In this document: piece after piece, positions 54,478-63,025 of the stretch
Numbering within the stretch: position 1 is the stretch's first letter
Layout of the letters: each line of letters begins with the position of its first letter
Source of the DNA: Desulfobulbaceae bacterium BRH_c16a
GTDB taxonomy: Bacteria > Desulfobacterota > Desulfobulbia > Desulfobulbales > Desulfocapsaceae
Assembly: GCA_000961725.1 (NCBI GenBank)
Contig: LADS01000004.1
Span: 340,492-404,491, forward strand
Direction of reading: 5' to 3'
DNA: 64,000 bases
Notes under the pieces: model-generated
Database searches by the model: none
Told to the model about the DNA's origin: nothing
The model's input: only the letters and a program-made list of their open reading frames with translations
Program-made: the position numbers and the translations under genes

Positions 54478-55353
54478 ATGATTCTGAATTATCTGCAACT
54501 CTTCACGACACGACAACTTTGTTTCCCGGCAATCCTCATCCTTCTCCTTCTGATGACGGCCTGCCAGTCTTCCCAGGTCGCAAAAAAAAATGCGGGAGAC
54601 GGCTACAACTATACAGTCATCGACGCCATTCATATCCCGATTCTGGCCACACCGGAAGAGCAGCTGGCATATGCCAGATCCACTTTTGATGTTACTGCGG
54701 AAAAAACCGCCGCCCTGAAGGCGGTCAGGACCATCCATCCGGAAGCCCGGCTTCATGGCGGCATGGCGGCGCTGGAGCTCGCCTACCTGCAACTGGGTGA
54801 CGATTACCGTCTGGCCGATGGGCGGCAGTGCAGCCTCGCCGAGGGAGAATTTCTTGGGATACTCGCCGAGTTCACCGACATCCCCGAGATCGCCGCGAAA
54901 GCACTCTGGTATCTGGGCTGGATATCCTGCGATCTTCGACACGACAAAAGCAAAGGGATCGACTATTATCTGCAGATCGTCAACACCTATCCCGCGGAAA
55001 AACTGAGCCTTCTCCCGCCGGCCCCATGGCTGACCGTTCAGCTGATCGGCGACGATAAAGAACACCAGCCGTATTACCCCAAATCCGCCTTGTCATGGGT
55101 CGACCTCGCCCATCTGGAGATTATCCGCCACACACCCGACCATGAACAGGCATTCCGTTCGATGCGCGCCATTCAAGACGGCAAGCCGGATGCCCTGTTC
55201 GAAGGAATAGCCCTGAAGGTTCTACTGACCTGGCATCACCCGGCACCCGCAAGCGAACAACTGGTCATGGAATATCTGACGAAACCGACTGCAAACAATC
55301 ACCTGAAAAACGACCTTGCCCTTGCACTCTCCGCCCACAGACAAACACCTTAA
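54478..55353 (+). CDS. Lipoprotein of unknown function
   Basis: 291 aa from ATG 54478 (AGGAG eight bases upstream); a longer frame to 54445 is less likely. Lipobox LLMTAC ends a hydrophobic signal, so Cys about 29 is lipidated. The rest is helical and tetratricopeptide-like (AALELAYLQLGDDYRLADG, LWYLGWISCDLR, YLQIVNTYPAEK), with paired-helix spacing. It sits 18 bases before the sensor kinase and shares its sigma-54 promoter, so it may be an envelope partner that modulates the sensor. No specific family recognised. Confidence 0.8.
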   Translation: MILNYLQLFTTRQLCFPAILILLLLMTACQSSQVAKKNAGDGYNYTVIDAIHIPILATPEEQLAYARSTFDVTAEKTAALKAVRTIHPEARLHGGMAALELAYLQLGDDYRLADGRQCSLAEGEFLGILAEFTDIPEIAAKALWYLGWISCDLRHDKSKGIDYYLQIVNTYPAEKLSLLPPAPWLTVQLIGDDKEHQPYYPKSALSWVDLAHLEIIRHTPDHEQAFRSMRAIQDGKPDALFEGIALKVLLTWHHPAPASEQLVMEYLTKPTANNHLKNDLALALSAHRQTP

Positions 55354-55371
55354 AAGGAGAGAAAAAAACCG

Positions 55372-57243
55372 ATGAAACTCAAACACACCCTCAGGAAGTA
55401 CCGCCAGTCCTTCCATCTGCGGGTTTTTCTTGCCCTGGTGCTGGTTATCGTCATCTTCATTCCCGGCACCGGCTACGTGGGCTATCTGCAGGCCCTGAAG
55501 GTCGCGGAAAATCAGATGGAGCAGTACACCATCGGTACGGCGGCGCAGATCTCCAAACGGGTTTCCTCCTTTCTCGCCCAGCACACCTCGAACGTCAACC
55601 TCCTCGCCAGGCTGTTCGAAAAGGGACTCATCGACTCTTCCGACGAGCGGGAACTGCTGCACTATTTCCACCTGTTCAAAAAAGACCATCCGGAATTCGT
55701 CAATATCTATGTTGGCGATGAGCAGGGCCGGTTCCTCATGGTCCCGCCGCAACGCCCCGAGGTCCATAAAATCTTCGATCCCCGCGTACGGCCATGGTAT
55801 AAAGGCGCGGTCGAAAGCAGAGGAATCCACTGGACCGATGTCTATCTGTTTGCCTCTACGCAAAAACCGGGAATCACGGTTTCCGCCCCCATTTTCGCCG
55901 AGAACACATTTCTCCGCGCCGTCTGCGGCATCGATATCGATCTCGTTGCTTTTTCGAAATTTCTCCAGGGCATCGATATCGGCGAACAGGGCGTCGCCTA
56001 TATCTTTGAAAATCGCACCGGCCATATTATCGCCCATCCGTGGCTGGCCGGCCTGCCGGGAAAATCCGACCGGCTGGATCTGCTTCGGGCCTGTCTTGCC
56101 GACCTCAATACCCGCAAGACCAGCTTCGGCCGCACCTCCTTTGGCGGCGAGGAATATTTCACCGCCTATTCGCAGTATCCCGACAAGGACTGGACGGTGG
56201 GAATTACTCTGTCGATTTCCGATTATCTGCACAAAATCCAGGTCATAAAACAAACCACCATCACCCTGGTGATCATCGCCATTCTCCTGTCGAGCATCCT
56301 CAGCTATCTTCTCGCCAAGACCATCATCAGTCCCCTGCTCCGCCTGCAGCAGGGCATCGAACGGATCACCGGCGGCGACCTGGAATACCGCGTTGCCATC
56401 AAGGATCCGGATATAGCCAGAGACCTGGCCAGATCGTTCAACCGGATGGCGCTCTCCCTGCGCAAGAGTCTGGTCGAACTGAAAACCACCTACGCCGAAC
56501 TCCAGGAAAAGCAAAAACTTGCGGCAGTCGGCAAAATGACGGCCGGCATCGCCCATGAGATCAAAAACCCCCTGGGCATCATTCTCGGTTCGACCCAGAT
56601 AGTCCTCGACCGTCAGCGGCCCTGGGAGATGCGCGAAAAAGCCGCCAGCTTTATCATGGCCGAGGTGGTTCGCCTCGACACCACCCTGAAAGCCTTCCTG
56701 GCGTTTGCCAAACCGGCAACGCCGGTATTGGGCGAGGTCGATATCATCCGCCTGCTGGAAGAGACCCTGTCGGCCACCGAAGAACGCTATCTGGAGGAGG
56801 GCTATCGCTTTGTCCGCGATTTTCCGCCTTCCGCCCCCCTGTTTGAGGCCGATCCATCGCAGATCCGCCAGATCTTTATGAATATCTTTTTAAACAGCTT
56901 CAAAGCCATGCCGGACGGCGGGACCGTCTCGATAAAAATCAGGGCGGAAAAAGAGCCGGAAATGCTCACAATCAACAAGAGATTCATATCCATCCGCAAC
57001 CCGTTTACCCTCGCCCGCGACTGGCTGATTGTCTCGATCGGCGACGAAGGCTGCGGGATACCCGAAAAATATATGGGCAAGATCATGGAACCGTTCGTCA
57101 GTTTCAGCGATGACGGCATCGGCCTCGGCCTGTCCATCGTCTCCCAGCTGGTCAGGCTGCACCGTGGTCATATCCAGATAGAAAGCACCGAAGGCAGAGG
57201 TACCACCTTCCATCTCTTTTTCCCATGCATACTCAAGAAATAA
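55372..57243 (+). CDS. Double-Cache sensor histidine kinase (NtrB-like)
   Basis: 623 aa. Membrane segment about 18-40, a dCache_1-type periplasmic sensor (about 45-290; FVNIYVGDEQGRFLM, FDPRVRPWYKGAV, WTDVYLFAS), membrane segment about 298-320, HAMP (about 320-370), HisKA with AGIAHEIKNPLGI (phospho-His about 395) and HATPase (GDEGCGIPEKYM, GIGLGLSIVSQL). It pairs with the NtrC-type regulator that begins 8 bases after its stop. The sensor type suggests an amino acid or organic acid ligand. Confidence 0.93.
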   Translation: MKLKHTLRKYRQSFHLRVFLALVLVIVIFIPGTGYVGYLQALKVAENQMEQYTIGTAAQISKRVSSFLAQHTSNVNLLARLFEKGLIDSSDERELLHYFHLFKKDHPEFVNIYVGDEQGRFLMVPPQRPEVHKIFDPRVRPWYKGAVESRGIHWTDVYLFASTQKPGITVSAPIFAENTFLRAVCGIDIDLVAFSKFLQGIDIGEQGVAYIFENRTGHIIAHPWLAGLPGKSDRLDLLRACLADLNTRKTSFGRTSFGGEEYFTAYSQYPDKDWTVGITLSISDYLHKIQVIKQTTITLVIIAILLSSILSYLLAKTIISPLLRLQQGIERITGGDLEYRVAIKDPDIARDLARSFNRMALSLRKSLVELKTTYAELQEKQKLAAVGKMTAGIAHEIKNPLGIILGSTQIVLDRQRPWEMREKAASFIMAEVVRLDTTLKAFLAFAKPATPVLGEVDIIRLLEETLSATEERYLEEGYRFVRDFPPSAPLFEADPSQIRQIFMNIFLNSFKAMPDGGTVSIKIRAEKEPEMLTINKRFISIRNPFTLARDWLIVSIGDEGCGIPEKYMGKIMEPFVSFSDDGIGLGLSIVSQLVRLHRGHIQIESTEGRGTTFHLFFPCILKK

Positions 57244-57250
57244 GGCGCCG

Positions 57251-58618
57251 ATGACAAATCTACTCATTATTGAAGACGAAACCAGGATGCGCGAAGTCAT
57301 CATGATGCTGCTGTCCGATATGCAGGTCAACATGTACGAAGCCCGCGACGGAGCCCAGGCCATCGAGATCTTTGACAGCGAGACCATTCACATGGTGATC
57401 ACCGACCTCAAGCTGCCGAAAAAGAGCGGCATGGAGGTCCTGAACCATATCAAGGAAGTAAAACCGGAGGTGCCGGTAATCATCATCACCGCCTTCGGCT
57501 CAATCGACAATGCCGTCGAGGCTATTCGCCTGGGCGCCTTTGACTATGTGACCAAGCCCTTCACCGAGGACAAACTGCGGGCCTGCGTCGAAAAGGCCAT
57601 GCAGATCAGTCAACTGACCTCGGAAGTCAAGTACCTGAGGAGCGAGATTGAGAGTAAATACACCTTCAACAATATCATCGGCAACTCAAATGAAATCTGT
57701 GAGATCCTGCGGCTTGCAGGCGAGGTCTCCCATACCGACACCACCGTGCTCATCACCGGTGAAAGCGGCACCGGCAAGGAGCTGCTGAGCCGTGCCACCC
57801 ATCTCAACAGCGCCCGCTCAAAAGGACCTTTCCTGCCTGTCAACTGTGCGGCCATCCCGACCGCGCTGCTTGAAGCGGAATTGTTCGGCTATGAACGGGG
57901 CGCCTTTACCGGAGCTCAGCAACTGAAGAAGGGCAAATTCGAGATCGCCTCGGGGGGAACGCTTTTTCTCGACGAAATCGGCGATATGGAACTCGACGTC
58001 CAGGCCAAGTTTCTCCGGGTGCTCGAGTCGAAAAGCTTTGAGCGGCTGGGCGGCAGCAAGACCGTGCAGAGCGATGTCCGGATAATTACCGCAACCAACA
58101 AGGATCTGGAAAAAATGGTCCGGGAGAAAACATTCCGGGAAGATCTCTTCTACCGCATCAGCGTCTTTCCCATCCGCATTCCGCCGCTTCGCGAGCGCCG
58201 CAACGACATCCCGCTGTTATCCCACTATTTCATCAAGGAATTCAGCACCGCCTTCGGCCGCAGGCCGCCGGTCATGTCGGACAAGGTCATGGATATGCTC
58301 TACAACCATCAATGGAAAGGCAATATCAGAGAATTGCGCAACGTGCTCGAACGGGCAATGATCCTGGCGAAAGGCGAAAAAATCACCTCCCGCCACGTGA
58401 TTCTCCATGAATCCCATGAAAAACCGTTGGGCGAGCTGGATCTCGACCAGATCGTCAAACTGCTCATCTTCGATCATCGGGTCGGCCTGGAGCAGGTCGA
58501 AAGAAGGTGCATCCAGTATGCCATGGAGGTTGCCGGCAGCAATGTGTCGAAGGCGGCGAGACTCCTGGGCCTGTCGAGAGCAACCCTCAGATACCGGCTG
58601 GACAAGCTCGACGAGTGA
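57251..58618 (+). CDS. NtrC-family sigma-54 response regulator
   Basis: 455 aa. Receiver (LLIIEDETRMREV, Asp about 52 in VITDLKLPKKSG, Lys in VTKPFT), AAA+ domain with Walker A GESGTGKE (about 171), GAFTGA loop at about 217 (contact with sigma-54), Walker B GGTLFLDEIGDM, R-finger region RLGGSKTV, and a C-terminal Fis-type HTH (SNVSKAARLLGLSRATLRYRL). Output of the upstream double-Cache kinase. It is expected to drive its own operon from 54364 and further targets. Confidence 0.95.
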   Translation: MTNLLIIEDETRMREVIMMLLSDMQVNMYEARDGAQAIEIFDSETIHMVITDLKLPKKSGMEVLNHIKEVKPEVPVIIITAFGSIDNAVEAIRLGAFDYVTKPFTEDKLRACVEKAMQISQLTSEVKYLRSEIESKYTFNNIIGNSNEICEILRLAGEVSHTDTTVLITGESGTGKELLSRATHLNSARSKGPFLPVNCAAIPTALLEAELFGYERGAFTGAQQLKKGKFEIASGGTLFLDEIGDMELDVQAKFLRVLESKSFERLGGSKTVQSDVRIITATNKDLEKMVREKTFREDLFYRISVFPIRIPPLRERRNDIPLLSHYFIKEFSTAFGRRPPVMSDKVMDMLYNHQWKGNIRELRNVLERAMILAKGEKITSRHVILHESHEKPLGELDLDQIVKLLIFDHRVGLEQVERRCIQYAMEVAGSNVSKAARLLGLSRATLRYRLDKLDE

Positions 58619-58624
58619 TGGAAA

Positions 58625-58657
58625 GGCCTGCGGTGCAACTCATTGCAGCGGCAGGCC
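58625..58657. terminator. Hairpin between convergent regulator and porin-like genes
   Basis: GGCCTGC (58625-58631) pairs with GCAGGCC (58651-58657), with an inner TGCA...TGCA pair. It lies between the NtrC-type gene stop (58618) and the beta-barrel gene stop (58703). No long T-run. Confidence 0.5.
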
Positions 58658-58702
58658 CCGATGACGGTAAAAGAACAAGGTTTTCGCAGCCCCTGAGACG
58701 TA

Positions 58703-59359
58703 TTAAAATCTGTAGCCGCCGTTGACGGTTATCGAAAAGCCGCTCAGATCGCCGCTGTACTCGACCGGAATGAGTGCTACAGTCTCAAACAAGTCCAGAT
58801 CGTCGGTCCAGCGATACATCCCTTCCAAACCGACAAAGAACCGGTCTGTGATATCATAGTTCGCGCCGGCCACCACATGCGCGCCAAATACCGCATCGTC
58901 GTCATCGGTGCTGAAGTCACCGAGCAGGGAAGTGTCGATGTCGCTGTCCAGGTTCACTAGATAGAAGCCTCCGCCGATACCGCCGAAAAGACTGACCGGG
59001 CCGACTGGACATTCTCCTTTAAGCGTCACTAGAAAAGCTGCTGTCGCAAGGGTGTTATCCTGTTCGAAGCTGCCGGCAGTGGCACTGGTACCGCGTACAT
59101 CGTTTTCCAAAGCAAATCCTTCTATCGCCGTCTCCACCACCAGATAACGGGTAAGATATCGGCCATACGCTCCAGATACCTGGACGCCTGCATCAAAATC
59201 GGCATCATCGAGATCGCCGGTAGGCTGGAACCCCCCGAGTTTAAACTGACCGTAATTCGCCCTCCATGCTCCATCATCGGCCAGGACACTGCCGGCGATA
59301 AAGATACTCAACACACCGACTGCCAATATCCCGATCACATGTTTTCTTCCTGACTTCAT
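58703..59359 (-). CDS. Small outer-membrane beta-barrel protein
   Basis: 218 aa with a signal peptide (HVIGILAVGVLSIFIAGSVLA), alternating hydrophobic strands, Gly-rich turns (GPVSLFGGIGGGFYLV, VVAGANYDITDRFFVGLEGMYRW) and a C-terminal Phe (GGYRF), the outer-membrane insertion signal. About eight strands are predicted, in the OmpW/porin-like size range. It is divergent from the RstAB-like operon and the region between carries two RstA-box-like sites, so it may be a target of that system. Function unknown. Confidence 0.85.
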   Translation of the reverse strand: MKSGRKHVIGILAVGVLSIFIAGSVLADDGAWRANYGQFKLGGFQPTGDLDDADFDAGVQVSGAYGRYLTRYLVVETAIEGFALENDVRGTSATAGSFEQDNTLATAAFLVTLKGECPVGPVSLFGGIGGGFYLVNLDSDIDTSLLGDFSTDDDDAVFGAHVVAGANYDITDRFFVGLEGMYRWTDDLDLFETVALIPVEYSGDLSGFSITVNGGYRF

Positions 59360-59460
59360 TTTACCCCTCCCTTTGCTGAAAATGTTTAATAACTCCGTCT
59401 GCTCGAATGAGACTTTTATCCTGCAATTGTAGAAATAACTGTAGCGATTATGTTGTAAAT

Positions 59461-59474
59461 TGTATCAATTTGTA
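59461..59474 (-). promoter_or_regulatory. RstA-box-like site 1
   Basis: On the minus strand it reads TACAAATTGATACA, 12 of 14 in the pattern TACATNTNGTTACA (two mismatches). It lies about 100 bases upstream of the beta-barrel gene start and faces it. Confidence 0.5.
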
Positions 59475-59536
59475 AACAAACTCGCCACTACTTATATTCG
59501 ACAGGCAAAAATGCTTTTTATAGATCCGGCTAAATC

Positions 59537-59550
59537 TACAAATTGTTACA
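59537..59550 (+). promoter_or_regulatory. RstA-box-like site 2
   Basis: TACAAATTGTTACA differs from the E. coli RstA consensus TACATNTNGTTACA at one base only. It lies 119 bases before the rstA-like ATG and about 45 bases before a possible -10 (TAGTAT, 59593-59598). The rest of the spacer 59360-59668 is AT-rich without other features. Confidence 0.6.
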
Positions 59551-59668
59551 CTTGATGACAAAACAGCAACAGTCTGCCGGCCCGGGATATGCTAGTATCA
59601 TAAACCGGTCATGAAAGAAGAGTGGCGTAGTGAAAACGTGGTCGTCAAGGAATCGGAGTAATACCATT

Positions 59669-60412
59669 ATGTCTGAACCATCCCGCATTCTGCTCATCGA
59701 AGACGATGTGCGACTGGCCGAATTGATTAAGGCCTATCTGGTAAAGCAGGGTTTTATCGTTGCCATCGAGGACAGAGGCGACACCGGCCTCGCGCGAATA
59801 CTTGCCGAACAACCGGATCTTGTCATCCTCGATCTGATGCTGCCGGGCATGGATGGGCTCACGGTATGCCGCAAGGCGCGGCAGGAATATCCCGGCCCGG
59901 TTCTCATGCTTACCGCCCGCGAGGACGATACCGACCAGGTGGTCGGCCTTGAGTTGGGGGCGGACGATTATGTGAAAAAGCCGGTGGAACCACGGGTGCT
60001 GCTGGCCAGGATCCGCGCGATTTTGCGCCGGTTCGGCATAATGCAGGAAAACGGCAGAGGCGAAACGGACAAGGTCGAAGAGCTGGCATTCGGGGCACTC
60101 CGCCTCAACCAGGCCTCGCAGACCGCCATCTTCAGCGGCCTCCCCGTCGACCTGACCAGTAATGAATTCGCCCTCCTGTGGATCCTGGCGCAGAACGGCG
60201 GACGGACGATGGACCGTGAGACCCTTTTCCAGCTGACCAGGGGCATCGGTTACGATGGTCTGGATCGATCGGTCGATATTGCGATTTCCAGACTTCGCAA
60301 AAAGCTCGGGGATAATACCGCCAAACCTTGGCGGATCAAGACGATATGGGGACAGGGTTATCTGTTCGTGAAAGATGCCTGGGATGAAAATACCACCGGA
60401 TACAGCAGATGA
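59669..60412 (+). CDS. rstA: RstA-like OmpR-family response regulator
   Basis: 247 aa from ATG 59669 (GGAG ten bases upstream); a GTG at 59630 is possible. Receiver (RILLIEDDVRLAELI, Asp about 54 in VILDLMLPGMDG, Lys in VKKPVEP) and winged HTH of the OmpR type (LTSNEFALLWILAQNGG, DRSVDIAISRLRKKLGD, IKTIWGQGYLF). Overlaps the sensor gene by 4 bases. Identification as RstA rests on the partner's resemblance to RstB and on RstA-box-like sites upstream. OmpR family itself is certain. Confidence 0.88.
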   Translation: MSEPSRILLIEDDVRLAELIKAYLVKQGFIVAIEDRGDTGLARILAEQPDLVILDLMLPGMDGLTVCRKARQEYPGPVLMLTAREDDTDQVVGLELGADDYVKKPVEPRVLLARIRAILRRFGIMQENGRGETDKVEELAFGALRLNQASQTAIFSGLPVDLTSNEFALLWILAQNGGRTMDRETLFQLTRGIGYDGLDRSVDIAISRLRKKLGDNTAKPWRIKTIWGQGYLFVKDAWDENTTGYSR

Positions 60413-61716
60413 AAAAAGTCTTTTTTGCCTTTTATTTTTTCCTTATTTTTTCCCTGCTCTTTGTTCAGTTTATCCTTGGGCCGGCAATCGGCAAGGTTGC
60501 CGAAGTGTACCTTCAAGATGCGATTGTCGAGTACAACCGGCAACTCGCCAAGGGCGCTTTTCACATGATCGAACTCGATCTGTTACGTCTCCCCCGAAAT
60601 GAGTGGAAAAACCGTATTCAGGAACTCGAACCTCAATTCGGCTATGCAATCGGCCTATTTGAATATTCCGAACTGGAATTGGCGGATGAAAATCTTGACC
60701 AGCTCCGCCAGGGCAAAATAGCCGTAGTCGACGAGGGCGAGCTGCTCTTCCATCAGGTCGGCGAGAGTGAAATGGTTCTCGGCAAGGGCCCATTTTCCGG
60801 CCTGGAACCCGAGTCCGGTTTTTTCAACCTCGTCATCTGGCTTGCCATCACCGCCATCGTCGGCATCCTCACTCTCATCTGGATCATTCCCTATTGGCGG
60901 AAACTGCGCAGGATAAGCACAGCAGCCACGGCTTTCGGCAACGGCGATTTCAACGTCCGTGCCGATATCTCGAAAAGATCGTCGCTTGCCCCCATCGCCT
61001 TGGCCTTCAACACCATGGCCGACCGGATCCAACAGTTGATCAACTCCCACAAGGAGCTTACCAACGCCGTGTCCCACGAACTGCGGACGCCGCTGTCACG
61101 CCTACGATTTGGTCTGGAAATGCTCGAAACTTCGGAGAATGTGGAGAACAGGGCGCATTATGCCCGCGAACTGCAGATCGATGTCACCGAGCTTGAAGCG
61201 CTGGTCTCCGAACTCCTCACCTTTGCCCGCTTTGACCGCGAGAGGCCGGAATTGCAGTTTGGCTTCCACCGCCTCGAACCGTTTCTTCACCAGCTGCTCG
61301 CCGAGTCAATCCCCGACGAATGTCCCATCCGTTACCAAATGCACAACCATCTTGACGAACATTCCGATAAAGCCCGTTTTGAACCGAAATATCTGGCCAG
61401 AGCGCTCGGCAACCTCATCCAGAATGCACTTCGTCATGCCGATCGCCACATCCAGGTCATTGTCGAGCGTAACGGCAAAGAGTGCACCATCCATCTCGAC
61501 GATGACGGCCCGGGCATCCGGGAACCGGACCGGCAGAGGGTTTTCGAACCGTTCACCCGCCTGGATGCCAGCCGCAGCCGGATGTCCGGCGGCTACGGCC
61601 TTGGTCTTGCCATCGTGATGAGGATTCTCAAATGGCATAATGGCCAGGTAACCATCAGCGACTCACCCCTCGGCGGCGCCAGACTGACCGTTTCCTGGCC
61701 TGGATTTTCCGAATGA
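60409..61716 (+). CDS. rstB: RstB-like sensor histidine kinase
   Basis: 435 aa. Membrane segment about 5-25, periplasmic domain of about 110 residues (LPRNEWKNRIQELEPQF, ELELADENLDQLRQGKI) laid out like RstB, second membrane segment about 140-162, HAMP (RRISTAATAFGNGDFNVR), HisKA with SHELRTPLSRLRF (phospho-His about 223), HATPase (DDDGPGIREPDRQRVFEPF, GGYGLGLAIVMRI). It resembles E. coli RstB in segment order and in sequences such as LGGAR and FEPF.RLD.SR. Coupled to rstA by ATGA. Signal in E. coli involves low pH, Mg and PhoPQ; here unknown. Confidence 0.88.
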   Translation: MKKVFFAFYFFLIFSLLFVQFILGPAIGKVAEVYLQDAIVEYNRQLAKGAFHMIELDLLRLPRNEWKNRIQELEPQFGYAIGLFEYSELELADENLDQLRQGKIAVVDEGELLFHQVGESEMVLGKGPFSGLEPESGFFNLVIWLAITAIVGILTLIWIIPYWRKLRRISTAATAFGNGDFNVRADISKRSSLAPIALAFNTMADRIQQLINSHKELTNAVSHELRTPLSRLRFGLEMLETSENVENRAHYARELQIDVTELEALVSELLTFARFDRERPELQFGFHRLEPFLHQLLAESIPDECPIRYQMHNHLDEHSDKARFEPKYLARALGNLIQNALRHADRHIQVIVERNGKECTIHLDDDGPGIREPDRQRVFEPFTRLDASRSRMSGGYGLGLAIVMRILKWHNGQVTISDSPLGGARLTVSWPGFSE

Positions 61717-61770
61717 TTCTCTTTGCCGGTTATGCGATAAAGACGAGCAGTGAAGCACTCGCTTGGATTT

Positions 61771-61812
61771 GGCAATGGGCAATGGGGCAATGGGGTCATG
61801 GGGCAATGGGGT
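61771..61812 (+). repeat. G-rich CAATGGGG tandem array next to transposase hairpin
   Basis: About five imperfect copies of a 6-10 base GGCAATGGGG unit lead straight into the hairpin GTCAAG...CTTGAC at the 3' end of the Y1 transposase gene. Four G-runs could also form a quadruplex. Confidence 0.65.
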
Positions 61813-61828
61813 CAAGTCTTTGCTTGAC
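61811..61828 (+). repeat. Transposase-associated hairpin, copy 1
   Basis: GTCAAG-TCTTTG-CTTGAC, preceded by GGGG. The transposase stop codon (TGA, minus strand) and its last residues SQAKT are encoded inside it. Further copies lie at 62824-62841 and 63057-63074. Confidence 0.75.
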
Positions 61829-62792
61829 TCTTGTTGAGTGTCTGATTTATTTCTTCAATTCGATTTCGGAACTGCTTGTTTTGCAAAAGCTGCTTTTCAG
61901 TCCTCGTGACAATACTGCTCACCGAACTGTATTTCAGGAGCTCAAATTCCTGACCGATCTCATCCAATCGCAATCCGCATCTTTTCCTGGCAAGATATAC
62001 AGCTACGTTGCGAGGTTCATTCACTTGGCCTCTTTTTGTTTGCTCTAATTGACTTTGGTTAACCGCATAATATTGACATACTGCCATTTTTATTTCTGCA
62101 ATTGTCGGAGCAAGATGCTGTGATTGAGGTATTTCTTTATGATTTTGAAGCTGGCGATATGTGGCCTTGACCCAGTCAACAAAATTTTGGGAGCCAAAAA
62201 ACAAGGCAGGGTTTTCCTTGCTGAAAAAATCGGTGACTTCGGCTGAGTCATCGCATTGTACAAAGCTCTTATACTGTTTTTTTGCTTTGTGCGGGTCTCG
62301 ATCAAACATGCCAAGCAGAAACTCTTTGTGCAACCAATCCCACTCCTTCGCAGAAGAAATATACCCCTGATGACTGGACCAGAGATAATCACCTACAGCA
62401 TTGCAAATATATGCCCTGACCGGGTTTCTGTGAATATAACGCAATAACTCCAGCAAATGACTGTCTTCTTGCACAAGAACGCTCTTGAAGCGTCCACGGA
62501 ACAACTGCCCATCCGTCTTGCGTTTTCGGTTGTAACGCTGGGTATAAACACCGTTAATATGTCGCATTGCTCGCGACAGGTTGCCGCCCGGCGTCTGAAC
62601 AAGGATATGATAGTGATTTGACATAAGGCAAAATGCAGAAACCCGGATGCTAAACATCTCAGAGGCGTCCTGAAGAAGAGCGATAAAAGCTTCATAGTCA
62701 TCACTGCCCGTGAAGACATTTTCACCCCGCCTTCCACGATTCATCACATGATACCAGGCATCGGGGTATTCTATTCGAAGAGGTCTGGACAT
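61812..62792 (-). CDS. REP-associated tyrosine (Y1/HUH) transposase with DnaA-like C-terminal domain
   Basis: 326 aa from ATG 62792 (MSRPLRIEYPDAWYHVMNRG). HUH motif in SNHYHILVQTP, helices with HINGVYTQRYNRKRK where the catalytic Tyr is expected, GQLFRGRFKSVLV, and LLRYIHRNPVRA. The C-terminal 80 residues (AVYLARKRCGLRLDEIGQEF) look like the DnaA C-terminal HTH, a fusion known for this transposase group. It cuts and joins single-stranded DNA at hairpins such as those at 61811, 62824 and 63057. No accessory IS605 TnpB. The gene looks intact. The frame before the ATG is repeat-derived and probably untranslated. Confidence 0.9.
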   Translation of the reverse strand: MSRPLRIEYPDAWYHVMNRGRRGENVFTGSDDYEAFIALLQDASEMFSIRVSAFCLMSNHYHILVQTPGGNLSRAMRHINGVYTQRYNRKRKTDGQLFRGRFKSVLVQEDSHLLELLRYIHRNPVRAYICNAVGDYLWSSHQGYISSAKEWDWLHKEFLLGMFDRDPHKAKKQYKSFVQCDDSAEVTDFFSKENPALFFGSQNFVDWVKATYRQLQNHKEIPQSQHLAPTIAEIKMAVCQYYAVNQSQLEQTKRGQVNEPRNVAVYLARKRCGLRLDEIGQEFELLKYSSVSSIVTRTEKQLLQNKQFRNRIEEINQTLNKSQAKT

Positions 62793-62844
62793 GGAAAAGA
62801 CTTTACTGTACTCAACGAAATGAGTCAAGCAAAGACTTGACCCC
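62622..62844 (-). repeat. 223-bp direct duplication, first copy (within the transposase gene 5' end)
   Basis: Covers the transposase start codon to residue about 57 plus the upstream hairpin. It recurs at 62855-63077 with an offset of 233 bases and only a few substitutions (for example ATGCTAAAC/ATGTTAAAC and TTTACTG/TTTATTG). Confidence 0.85.
62824..62841 (-). repeat. Transposase-associated hairpin, copy 2
   Basis: GTCAAGCAAAGACTTGAC on the plus strand, the reverse complement of copy 1, followed by CCCC. It marks the end of the first duplicate. Confidence 0.75.
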
Positions 62845-62848
62845 GCCA

Positions 62849-63025
62849 CTAAGGCATAAGGCAAAATGCAGAAACCCGGATGTTAAACATCTCAGAGGCG
62901 TCCTGAAGAAGAGCGATAAAAGCTTCATAGTCATCACTGCCCGTGAAGACATTTTCGCCCCGCCTTCCACGATTCATCACATGATACCAGGCATCGGGGT
63001 ATTCTATTCGAAGAGGTCTGGACAT
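62849..63025 (-). pseudogene. Truncated duplicate of the Y1 transposase 5' end
   Basis: ATG 63025 opens MSRPLRIEYPDAWYHV as in the full gene and runs 58 residues to SAFCLMP before a TAG stop at 62849, where the sequence leaves the gene and meets hairpin copy 2. All catalytic motifs (HUH, Tyr) are missing. It is the product of the 223-bp duplication and not a functional enzyme. Confidence 0.85.

Noticed and set aside
55222..56556. 444-aa minus-strand frame opposite the double-Cache kinase
   Set aside because: Antisense shadow; the opposite strand has Cache, HAMP and kinase motifs in one frame.
61713..62048. Plus-strand frame (111 aa) after rstB
   Set aside because: It runs through the G-rich array and antisense to the transposase 3' end; no ribosome site.
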